A DNA stretch of 64,000 bases. Source: an uncultured Nocardioides sp. GTDB taxonomy: Bacteria > Actinomycetota > Actinomycetes > Propionibacteriales > Nocardioidaceae. The stretch spans positions 842,294 through 906,293 of the forward strand of contig NZ_CANKZF010000002.1 of the NCBI RefSeq assembly GCF_947488515.1, in the 5' to 3' direction. The position numbers were made by a program, and so were the translations under genes. The notes beneath the pieces are model-generated. The model ran no database searches, was not told the DNA's origin, and saw only the letters and a program-made list of their open reading frames with translations. This document shows positions 46,611 through 53,714 of the stretch, in pieces. Positions within the stretch are counted from its first letter, which is position 1. Each line of letters starts with the position of its first letter.

Positions 46611-48052
46611 GCGTCCGCTCCCTTCTCCGTGTTCTTGAGGTAGCCCTCGAGACCGTGGCGGCCGCCCTCGCGGCCGTACCCGGACTCCTTGTAGCCGCCG
46701 AACGGCGAGGTGGGGTCGAACTTGTTGAACGTGTTGGCCCAGACCACGCCCGCGCGGAGGCGGTTGGCCATGGACAGGATGCGCGAGCCCTTGTCGGTCC
46801 ACACGCCGGCCGAGAGGCCGAACGGGGTGTTGTTGGCCTTCTCGATCGCCTCGGAGGGCGTGCGGAAGGTCAGCACGGACAGGACCGGGCCGAAGATCTC
46901 CTCGCGGGCGATCCGATGGGCCTGCGAGACGCCGGTGAAGACGGTCGGGGCGAACCAGTAGCCGTTGGCCGGCAGGTCGCACGGCGCCGACCAGCGCTCC
47001 GCGCCCTCGGACTCCCCGATCTCGGAGAGCTCGCGGATCTTGGCGAGCTGCTCGGCCGAGTTGATCGCACCGACGTCGGTGTTCTTGTCGAGCGGGTCGC
47101 CGACGCGCAGGGTGGCCATGCGGCGCTTGAGGCGGGCCATCACCTCGTCGGCCACGGACTCCTGCACCAGCAGGCGCGAGCCCGCGCAGCAGACGTGGCC
47201 CTGGTTGAAGAAGATGCCGTTGACGATGCCCTCGACGGCCTGGTCGAGCGGTGCGTCGTCGAAGACGATGTTGGCGGCCTTGCCACCGAGCTCGAGGGTG
47301 ACCTTCTTGTCGCTGCCGGCGACCGCGCGGGCGATCGCCTTGCCGACCTCGGTGGACCCGGTGAAGGCCACCTTGTCGACGTCGGGGTGCGACACGATGG
47401 CGCGGCCGGTGTCACCGGCGCCCGTGACGATGTTGACGACGCCGGGCGGCAGGTCGGCCTGCTGGCAGATCTCGGCGAAGAGCAGCGCGGTCAGCGGGGT
47501 GGTCTCGGCCGGCTTCAGCACGACGGTGTTGCCGCAGGCCAGGGCCGGGGCGATCTTCCACGCCAGCATCATCAGCGGGAAGTTCCACGGGATGACCTGG
47601 CCGGCGACGCCGAGCGGGGTCGAGCCGTAGCCGGAGTACTGGAGCTTGTCGGCCCAGCCGGCGTAGTAGAAGAAGTGGGCGGCGACGATCGGCACGTCGA
47701 CGTCGCGCGACTCCTTGATCGGCTTGCCGTTGTCGATCGACTCCAGGACGGCGAGCTCGCGGCCGCGCTCCTGGATGATCCGGGCGATCCGGTAGAGGTA
47801 CTTGGCGCGCTCGGCGCCGGACATCCGTGACCAGACGCGGGTGTAGGCGCGACGGGCAGCCTTCACGGCCTCGTCGACGTCGGCGTCGCTGGCCTCGGCG
47901 ACCTCGGCCAGCACCTCCTCGGTGGCGGGGTTGACGGTCTTGAACGACGTGCCGTTGCCGTCGACGAACTCGCCGTTGATGAACAGTCCGTAGGACGGCT
48001 TGATGTCGACGATGGCGCGCGACTCGGGCGCGGGGGCGTACTCGAAGGTCAT
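46607..48052 (-). CDS. Aldehyde dehydrogenase, full length
   Basis: This is an NAD(P)-dependent oxidation enzyme, 481 residues. The NAD-binding segment is PWNFPLMMLAWKIAPALACG and FTGSTEVGKAI. The catalytic Glu is in LELGGKAAN (about residue 255) and the catalytic Cys in NQGHVCCAGSR (about 290). It starts 5 nt after the deoC stop. DeoC releases acetaldehyde and glyceraldehyde 3-phosphate, so acetaldehyde oxidation to acetate is the likely job. The following gene encodes a truncated, non-catalytic ALDH, translationally coupled. Confidence 0.92.
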   Translation of the reverse strand: MTFEYAPAPESRAIVDIKPSYGLFINGEFVDGNGTSFKTVNPATEEVLAEVAEASDADVDEAVKAARRAYTRVWSRMSGAERAKYLYRIARIIQERGRELAVLESIDNGKPIKESRDVDVPIVAAHFFYYAGWADKLQYSGYGSTPLGVAGQVIPWNFPLMMLAWKIAPALACGNTVVLKPAETTPLTALLFAEICQQADLPPGVVNIVTGAGDTGRAIVSHPDVDKVAFTGSTEVGKAIARAVAGSDKKVTLELGGKAANIVFDDAPLDQAVEGIVNGIFFNQGHVCCAGSRLLVQESVADEVMARLKRRMATLRVGDPLDKNTDVGAINSAEQLAKIRELSEIGESEGAERWSAPCDLPANGYWFAPTVFTGVSQAHRIAREEIFGPVLSVLTFRTPSEAIEKANNTPFGLSAGVWTDKGSRILSMANRLRAGVVWANTFNKFDPTSPFGGYKESGYGREGGRHGLEGYLKNTEKGADA

Positions 48053-48057
48053 GGTTA

Positions 48058-49035
48058 TCAGTCCAGCGTGAAGTAGTCGGGACCGGAGTAGCGGCCGGTC
48101 GTCATCTTGGTGCGCTGCATGAGCAGGTCGTTGAGCAGCGTGGAGGCGCCGAAGCGGAACCAGTCGGGGTCGAGCCAGTCCTCGCCGCAGATCTCGTTGA
48201 CCATCACGAGGTACTTGATGGCGTCCTTGGTCGTCTTGATGCCACCGGCGGGCTTGACCCCGATCATCTGCCCGGTCTGCTCGCGGAAGTCGCGGACCGC
48301 CTCGAGCATGATCAGGGTGACCGGCAGCGTCGCAGCGGGCTGGACCTTGCCGGTGGAGGTCTTGATGAAGTGGCCACCGGCCATCATCGCGAGCCAGCTG
48401 GCCCGGCGGACGTTGTCGTAGGTCTGCAGCTCACCGGTCTCGAAGATCACCTTGAGGTGCGCGTCGCCGCACGCCTCGCGGACCTGGGCGATCTCCTCGA
48501 AGACATCGAGGTAGCGACCGGAGAGGAACGCACCACGGTCGATGACCATGTCGATCTCGTCGGCGCCGGCCTCGACCGCGTCGCGGGTGTCGGCGAGCTT
48601 GATGTCCATCGCCGCGCGGCCGCTCGGGAACGCGGTGGCGACCGCCGCGACGTTGACGCCGCTGTCGCCGAGCGTCTGCTTGGCGGTGGCGACCATGTCG
48701 GGGTAGACGCACACGGCAGCGGTGGCCGGGCAGGTCGGGTCGGCCGGGTCGGGGCGCATCGCCTTGGACGCGAGCGCGCGGACCTTGCCGTGGGTGTCCT
48801 GGCCCTCGAGCGTGGTCAGGTCGACCATCCGGATGGCCAGGTCGATGGCGTACGCCTTCGACGTGGTCTTGATCGACCGCGTGGCCAGACCGGCGGCGCG
48901 GGCCTCGCACCCGACCTGGTCGACGCCGGGGAGGCCGTGGAGGAATCGGCGGAGCGAGGAGTCCGAGCGCACGATGTCGTCGAAGACCGCGTGCGAGGAG
49001 GTCGTGCTCGCCGTGGAGCTGGCAGTGGGTGTCAC
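48058..49035 (-). CDS. deoC: Deoxyribose-phosphate aldolase
   Basis: This enzyme splits 2-deoxyribose 5-phosphate into acetaldehyde and glyceraldehyde 3-phosphate. The 325 residues are in the longer DeoC class. The Schiff-base Lys is in GGHFIKTSTGK (about residue 235), and the second Lys in IGVKPAGGIKT. VCVYPDMV and DMVIDRGAFLSG are also conserved. The first 20 residues are Ser/Thr-rich and not conserved. The GTG is supported by TATGCT 6 nt upstream. It heads an operon with two aldehyde dehydrogenase genes. It uses the product of thymidine phosphorylase after a phosphopentomutase step. Confidence 0.94.
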   Translation of the reverse strand: MTPTASSTASTTSSHAVFDDIVRSDSSLRRFLHGLPGVDQVGCEARAAGLATRSIKTTSKAYAIDLAIRMVDLTTLEGQDTHGKVRALASKAMRPDPADPTCPATAAVCVYPDMVATAKQTLGDSGVNVAAVATAFPSGRAAMDIKLADTRDAVEAGADEIDMVIDRGAFLSGRYLDVFEEIAQVREACGDAHLKVIFETGELQTYDNVRRASWLAMMAGGHFIKTSTGKVQPAATLPVTLIMLEAVRDFREQTGQMIGVKPAGGIKTTKDAIKYLVMVNEICGEDWLDPDWFRFGASTLLNDLLMQRTKMTTGRYSGPDYFTLD

Positions 49036-49041
49036 CGACCC

Positions 49042-49047
49042 AGCATA
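49042..49047 (-). promoter_or_regulatory. -10 element of deoC, leaderless layout
   Basis: Minus-strand TATGCT ends 6 nt before the GTG start. A possible -35, TTGCCG, lies 19 bp further upstream. Confidence 0.45.
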
Positions 49048-49113
49048 GAGTTGGCCCGGACGCCCCCGGCAATCCGCAGGGGGCCAATGTCTGCCCAAAA
49101 CAGCGAGGAGACC

Positions 49114-49722
49114 ATGGCACGCCTGCAGGACGACGGCGAGGCCGTCGTGGAGCGGTTCCCGCCCACCAGCGGACGGTTCTCCGGCTGGGCGGCCGTGCTC
49201 CTGAGCGCCGCGGTCGTGGTCGCCATGGTGGCCTACCTGGACGACGGCTTCCCCGCGTGGGTGGGCGGCGTCGCCCTGCTCGTCGGCGTCCTGTCGTGGG
49301 CCGCGATGCTGCGCCCGGCGCTGTGGGCCACCGACGAGCACCTGGTGATGCGCAACCTCGCCGAGACGGTCCAGATCCGGCTCGCCGCGGTCGAGGAGCT
49401 GGCCGTGCGCCAGGTGCTCGCGGTCCGCGCCGGCGACCGGCGGCTCGTCAGCACGGTGCTGGGCCGCACGTGGCGCAAGGCGATGCTGACCCGCCGCGCC
49501 CCGTCGTCCGGGGACGGCCCGCACGAGGGGATGCGCTACGTCGACTGGGCCGAGCACCGGCTTCGCGAGCTCGTCGACGCCGCCCGTGACCGCGCCGGGG
49601 TCGCCGCCGGCTCGGAGGAGCAGCGTGCGCTGCCCGATGCCGTACGCCGTGAGCCCGCGATCGTGCCCCTGGCGCTGATCGCGGTGGCCGCCGTGCTGAT
49701 GGTGGTCAGCTTCTTCCTCTGA
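49114..49722 (+). CDS. PH-domain-like membrane protein
   Basis: This 202-residue protein has two adjacent helices (about residues 20-62). A soluble segment (ALWATDEHLVMRNLAETVQI and what follows) resembles the bacterial PH-like domain found after paired helices. A C-terminal single helix follows. The function is not known. GAGGAG lies 3 nt before ATG 49114; an ATG at 49087 would add 9 residues. Its 3' end overlaps the convergent TetR gene by 17 bp. It is divergent from deoC but has no clear link to it. Confidence 0.75.
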   Translation: MARLQDDGEAVVERFPPTSGRFSGWAAVLLSAAVVVAMVAYLDDGFPAWVGGVALLVGVLSWAAMLRPALWATDEHLVMRNLAETVQIRLAAVEELAVRQVLAVRAGDRRLVSTVLGRTWRKAMLTRRAPSSGDGPHEGMRYVDWAEHRLRELVDAARDRAGVAAGSEEQRALPDAVRREPAIVPLALIAVAAVLMVVSFFL

Positions 49723-50359
49723 CCTCCGGCACGCGCCGCTCGAGACCGTCGAGCACGAGCGCGAGGCCGAAGTCGAACTCGTCGCCGTAGGCGTAGTCCT
49801 GTCCCACGACCTGCTCGGCCACCATCTCCGCGAGGTGCGGGTGATCGGCGAGCACCGCGCCGAGGTCGGCGACGAAGTTGTCGGCCGACTCGCCGGGCTC
49901 GAAGGGCAGGTTCACCTCGGTGAGGACGAACCCGTAGGTGTAGGCGTCGAGCACCGAGAAGGCGTGCGCGGCGAGCGCGACGGAGAAGCCCGCCGAGCGC
50001 AGGCAGCCGAGCACCGCGTCGTGGTGGCCGAGGGTGGCCGGACCGGGGGAGCGCCGCGACTCCAGGAGCCCGAGCCCCCACGGGTGGGCGGCGAGCACGG
50101 CCCGCGCTGAGCGCGCCCGCTCCTCCATCTCCACACGCCATGCCGTGCCCGGCCGCGGCAGCGTGATGCGGGCGAAGACCCAGTCCGCGAGGCCGTCGAG
50201 GAGCGCCTCCTTCCCGGCGACGTGGTGGTAGAGCGACATCGCCTCGACCCCGAGCTCGCGGCCCACGCTGCGCATGCTCACCCCGGCGAGCCCGGACGCG
50301 TCGGCGACCCGGCTCGCGGCGTCGACGACGCGGTCGCGGGAGAGCGGTGGTCTGGACAT
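49706..50359 (-). CDS. TetR/AcrR family regulator
   Basis: This 217-residue repressor has an N-terminal helix-turn-helix (GLAGVSMRSVGRELGVEAMS then LYHHVAGKEALLDGLAD, about residues 23-60). The larger ligand-binding domain is of the TetR_C type (HPWGLGLLESRRSPGP). It is divergent from an MDR oxidoreductase gene, with two matching operators in the gap, so it very likely represses both itself and that gene. The inducer is unknown. Confidence 0.92.
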   Translation of the reverse strand: MSRPPLSRDRVVDAASRVADASGLAGVSMRSVGRELGVEAMSLYHHVAGKEALLDGLADWVFARITLPRPGTAWRVEMEERARSARAVLAAHPWGLGLLESRRSPGPATLGHHDAVLGCLRSAGFSVALAAHAFSVLDAYTYGFVLTEVNLPFEPGESADNFVADLGAVLADHPHLAEMVAEQVVGQDYAYGDEFDFGLALVLDGLERRVPEVRGRS

Positions 50360-50381
50360 GGGGACTCCTGGGCTTGGGTGG

Positions 50382-50395
50382 CTTACGGGCGTAAG
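50382..50395. promoter_or_regulatory. TetR operator 1
   Basis: CTTAC-GGGC-GTAAG is a perfect 5-bp inverted repeat with a 4-nt centre, 22 nt from the TetR start. The same arms recur at 50417. Confidence 0.65.
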
Positions 50396-50416
50396 GCTAC
50401 GGTGTCTGACACCAGG

Positions 50417-50430
50417 CTTACAGGTGTAAG
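50417..50430. promoter_or_regulatory. TetR operator 2
   Basis: CTTAC-AGGT-GTAAG has arms and spacing identical to the site at 50382. The two lie 35 bp apart and this one is 24 nt before the oxidoreductase start. Two identical sites between divergent genes are a classic autoregulated TetR layout. Confidence 0.68.
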
Positions 50431-50454
50431 TCTCCGTGGGCTCGAGGAGTGGTC

Positions 50455-51396
50455 GTGAAGGCAGCAGTCGTGGAGCGGTACGGACCGCCGGAGGTCGTTT
50501 CGGTGCGGGACCTGCCCGACCCGGTCGCCGGGAAGGGCCAGGTCGTCGTGCGCGTCCGGGCGACGACCGTCAACTCCGGGGACGCCCGGATCCGCGGGTG
50601 CCGCTTCCCGCGCGGCTTCGCGGTGCCGGGCCGGCTCGCACTCGGGTGGCGCGGCCCGCGCCGGCAGGTCCTCGGCGTCGTCTGCTCGGGGACGGTCGAG
50701 TCGATCGGCGCCGGCGTCACCGGCCTGACGATCGGCGACGAGGTGGCGGGCATGACCGGGATGGGGATGGGTGCGCACGCCGAGCTCGCGGCCGTCCGCG
50801 CCGACCGCCTCACGGCGGTGCCTGCCGGTGTCTCGCACGAGGACGCCGCCGCCGTCCTCTTCGGCGGCAGCACGGCGCGCCACTTCCTGGACGACGTGGT
50901 GGCACCCGGACGGCGCGTCTTCGTGAACGGCGGGTCCGGCGCGGTCGGGACGGCCGCCGTGCAGGTCGCGCACCTGGCTGGCGCGCACGTGACCGCGGTC
51001 TGCAGCGAGCGCAACGCCGAGCTCGTGCGCTCGCTCGGTGCGGACGAGGTGGTCGACCACACCCGGACGTCGGTCCACGACCTGACGACGACGTACGACG
51101 TCGTGCTCGACGCCGTCGGCAACCTCGACCGGCGCTCGGGTCGACGCCTGCTCGCGCCGTCAGGTGTGCTGGTGCTCGCCGTCGCGGGGCTCGTCGACAC
51201 CGTCCTCGCCCGTGGGAACGTCCGCGCCGGAGGATCCGTGGAGGATCCCGCCCACTTCGCGTGGCTGCTCGAGCGCCTCGCGGCGGGCGAGCTGCGGCCG
51301 GTGGTGGGTCGGACGCTGCCGCTGGCCGAGATCGTCGAGGCCCACCGCATCGTCGACTCCGGCCGCAAGGTCGGCAACCTCGTCGTCACGCCATGA
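50455..51396 (+). CDS. MDR superfamily NAD(P)-dependent oxidoreductase (quinone reductase-like)
   Basis: This 313-residue zinc-free medium-chain dehydrogenase/reductase has an N-terminal GroES-like part (PPEVVSVRDLPDPV, TVNSGDARIRG, GTVESIGAGVTGLTIGDEV). The NADPH fold reads VFVNGGSGAVGTAAVQVAHLAGA. The catalytic-zinc Cys and His are absent, as in quinone oxidoreductases. GTG 50455 is chosen because GAGGAG lies 5 nt before it, although GTG 50449 is in frame. It is probably repressed by the divergent TetR protein, suggesting a detoxification role. It ends 11 bp inside the convergent YidC-like gene. Confidence 0.9.
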   Translation: MKAAVVERYGPPEVVSVRDLPDPVAGKGQVVVRVRATTVNSGDARIRGCRFPRGFAVPGRLALGWRGPRRQVLGVVCSGTVESIGAGVTGLTIGDEVAGMTGMGMGAHAELAAVRADRLTAVPAGVSHEDAAAVLFGGSTARHFLDDVVAPGRRVFVNGGSGAVGTAAVQVAHLAGAHVTAVCSERNAELVRSLGADEVVDHTRTSVHDLTTTYDVVLDAVGNLDRRSGRRLLAPSGVLVLAVAGLVDTVLARGNVRAGGSVEDPAHFAWLLERLAAGELRPVVGRTLPLAEIVEAHRIVDSGRKVGNLVVTP

Positions 51397-52183
51397 CGTG
51401 GCGCGCGGCCGCCGCCGTCCCGGGGGTGGGCCACCAGCGTGCGATCGCCGCCGACTGGGCGAGCGTCCACGTCGAGCTGCACACCCAGTAGACGAGCAGC
51501 GCCACCGGCACCACGCCTCCGGCGAGCAGCATCCCGCCGGCCGACATCACGGGCATGATGCGCTGCGCCGCGACCATCGCCTCCGGCATGCCCTCCACGG
51601 ACGTGTTGGGCGCGACCACGAACCGCTGGGTGACGTACGACAGCGCGGCCGCGGTCAGCGCGAGCCCGGCCACGACCGCGAGGTGGGGGCCGCCGGAGCC
51701 GAGGTAGCCGTGGCCGGCGAGCGAGACGCCGACGAGGGAGGCGGCACCGAACGACGACACCAGCCCCGGTCCCATCGCGCCGACGGCCGTGCCGTGGGCC
51801 ACGTCGGAGACGAGGTGGTAGAGCGCGAGCCACACCGGCAGCTGCACCAGCACCGGCAGGCAGCCGAGGCGGCTGACCCCGTGCTCGGCGGACACCGCGC
51901 GGCGCTCCTCCATGTGGGCGCGCAGGCTCTCGGCGTCCGTGCGGCCGCGGTAGCGCTCGGTGATCCCCTTCAGGTGGGGGCGGGCGCGCGCCCCGGCGTG
52001 GGCCTGGCGGACGCCGTGGATGACGAACGGCAGCAGCAGGAGCCGCACGAGGACGACGAGCGAGGCGATGCCGAGCACCCAGGTGACGGCGGAGTCGGCG
52101 GAGACGCCGAGGGCGGCGAGGGCGTCGTGGGTCGTGGCCATGACGGCGGCGAGGGCGTGCTTGAGCGGGGCGAGCGGTGACAT
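51386..52183 (-). CDS. YidC/Oxa1 family membrane insertase paralogue
   Basis: This 265-residue protein has five hydrophobic segments and YidC-type core features: LLLPFVIHGVRQAHAGARAR before a cytoplasmic hairpin with LKGITERYRG, then GCLPVLVQLPVWLALYHLV. The conserved hydrophilic-groove Arg appears in VLVRLLLLP. The main yidC normally lies beside rpmH and rnpA, and none of those genes is here, so this is a second, accessory copy. AGGAG lies 6 nt before the ATG. A small DUF6412 gene lies 55 nt upstream on the same strand. Confidence 0.88.
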   Translation of the reverse strand: MSPLAPLKHALAAVMATTHDALAALGVSADSAVTWVLGIASLVVLVRLLLLPFVIHGVRQAHAGARARPHLKGITERYRGRTDAESLRAHMEERRAVSAEHGVSRLGCLPVLVQLPVWLALYHLVSDVAHGTAVGAMGPGLVSSFGAASLVGVSLAGHGYLGSGGPHLAVVAGLALTAAALSYVTQRFVVAPNTSVEGMPEAMVAAQRIMPVMSAGGMLLAGGVVPVALLVYWVCSSTWTLAQSAAIARWWPTPGTAAAARHVMA

Positions 52184-52238
52184 GGAGGTCTCCTGGATCG
52201 GACGGAAGGGTCTGTACGACGTCGCGCGGGGCGACGGG

Positions 52239-52547
52239 TCAGACGCGTCCAGGAGCGCGCGGGCGCACCGGGTGGACCACGTCGGTGGTCCGTCCGGCGA
52301 GCACGAGCGGGATGTCGGCGGCGCGACGGCGCGGCCGGAGCGAGTGGATCCCGGCGTCGGGAACGGCCAGCAGGCAGTGCACGCCGGCGAGCGCGGTGGC
52401 CGCGGAGAGGGCGGTCATCACCACGACGGTCTGGGCGGTCGCGGTCGGGTCCAGCGAGGCGGCCGCGAGGAGCGATGCGACGCCGAGGAGGGTCAGGACG
52501 AGCGCGAGGCGCGCGCGTTCTGCCACGTCGACGACGGTTCGGACCAT
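52239..52547 (-). CDS. DUF6412-like small membrane protein
   Basis: This 102-residue protein has two hydrophobic helices (about residues 13-31 and 37-60) and an Arg/Pro-rich cytoplasmic tail ending in RPRAPGRV. It resembles the DUF6412 group, which I recall beside YidC paralogues in actinobacteria. The function is unknown. Minus-strand TACCCT ends 6 nt before the ATG, suggesting a leaderless transcript that continues into the YidC-like gene. Confidence 0.65.
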   Translation of the reverse strand: MVRTVVDVAERARLALVLTLLGVASLLAAASLDPTATAQTVVVMTALSAATALAGVHCLLAVPDAGIHSLRPRRRAADIPLVLAGRTTDVVHPVRPRAPGRV

Positions 52548-52553
52548 GGACCG

Positions 52554-52559
52554 AGGGTA
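52554..52559 (-). promoter_or_regulatory. -10 element of the DUF6412 gene, leaderless layout
   Basis: Minus-strand TACCCT ends 6 nt before the ATG at 52547. It lies in the 20-bp gap after the beta-helix gene. Confidence 0.4.
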
Positions 52560-52567
52560 GCGGGTGG

Positions 52568-53713
52568 TCAGCGGAGCTCGAAGGCGCCGAGGTCGGTGCG
52601 GCCGACGACAGGGCGGCGCTCGTCGCGGGCCGGGTGGACGTACTGCTGCCGGGCCCGCCAGCGCGACGGCACGCGGGCCCCGCGGTCGACGGCCCGCGAC
52701 GACGAGGTGAGCCGGAAGTCCTCACGGGTGGGATCCAGGAAGCCGCCGAGCCCGATGCGGCGGTTGGCACGCACCTCGGGACCCGCGCCGCCGGAGAGCT
52801 CGCCAGGGCCGACCAGGAGGTTGTTGCGCAGGTGGGCCCGGGTGCCGTCGGCGAGGGCGACGTAGGTGCCGGACGTGCGCTGGTTGACGAAGGTGTTGTT
52901 GACGACCCAGAGCGTGCGGCTCGGGTTGGTCAGCCCCTCGGCGCCGTAGGAGACGAGTGCGGGGTTCTCCGACCGCGGGCCCTGCACGACGACGTTGCCC
53001 GCGACGAGCGACAGCCCGCCGTTGGGCAGGTCGATCGAGTAGCTCGCGGTGGCGTCGCCGTCGCTGATGCGGTTGGCGACGATCGCGTTGCGGGCCGCGC
53101 GCGACTTGAGCTCGTGGCCGGTGTCGGCCCGCGACAGCCAGCTGCCGGTGACCGTCAGCGAGCGGACGGCGCCGACGTAGAGGTTGTGCGAGTAGCCGTC
53201 GCCGTGGCCGTTGCGGAAGAACCGCGACCGCCTGATCACGATGTCGCTCTCGGGGTCGGCGCCGGTGAGGATGCCGTTCTCGTTGTCGTGGAACCAGCTG
53301 CGCGTGACGGTGAGGTCGGTGCCCTCCTGGCGGATGCCCGCGCCGTTGCGGTCGGGGACGGTCGCGCCGCTCAGCTCGATCCGGTCGACGGTCGTACGAT
53401 CGCCGGCGATCACCCAGATCGCCTTGCCCTGGGCATCCTGGCCGTCGGCCCGCAGGTGCGCCCGACCTCCGTCCCCGCGCAGGCTCAGGTCGTCCTGGGT
53501 CCAGGTCGCGACGTCGCCGGAGTAGGTGCCCGCGTCGATCAGCACCGTGTCGCCGTCGCGGGCGACCGCCGCGGCCGCGCTGGGCGTCGTCAGCTCGCGG
53601 TCTGGCCCGACCCGCCACGTGCGCGGACCCGCGTCGGCGTACGACGTCGTGGCGGGCGCCGCGGAGAGCAGGCCGGCGGCGAGGGCGAGGACGAGCGGTG
53701 TCGCGGCGCGCAC
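52568..53713 (-). CDS. Secreted right-handed parallel beta-helix protein
   Basis: This 381-residue protein has a Sec signal peptide (about residues 1-26, LVLALAAGLLSAAPA). The body has repeated short strands with Asn/Gly turns, such as WFHDNENGILTG, RSRFFRNGHGDGYSHN and VVNNTFVNQRTSGTY, typical of pectate-lyase-like beta helices. No clear lyase active site is seen, so the substrate (perhaps a polysaccharide) is unknown. GTG 53713 lies 1 nt beyond the end of the upstream mutase gene (stop 53715-53717), so they are probably one transcript. An upstream extension would run into the mutase gene. Confidence 0.83.
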   Translation of the reverse strand: MRAATPLVLALAAGLLSAAPATTSYADAGPRTWRVGPDRELTTPSAAAAVARDGDTVLIDAGTYSGDVATWTQDDLSLRGDGGRAHLRADGQDAQGKAIWVIAGDRTTVDRIELSGATVPDRNGAGIRQEGTDLTVTRSWFHDNENGILTGADPESDIVIRRSRFFRNGHGDGYSHNLYVGAVRSLTVTGSWLSRADTGHELKSRAARNAIVANRISDGDATASYSIDLPNGGLSLVAGNVVVQGPRSENPALVSYGAEGLTNPSRTLWVVNNTFVNQRTSGTYVALADGTRAHLRNNLLVGPGELSGGAGPEVRANRRIGLGGFLDPTREDFRLTSSSRAVDRGARVPSRWRARQQYVHPARDERRPVVGRTDLGAFELR

Positions 53714-53714
53714 C

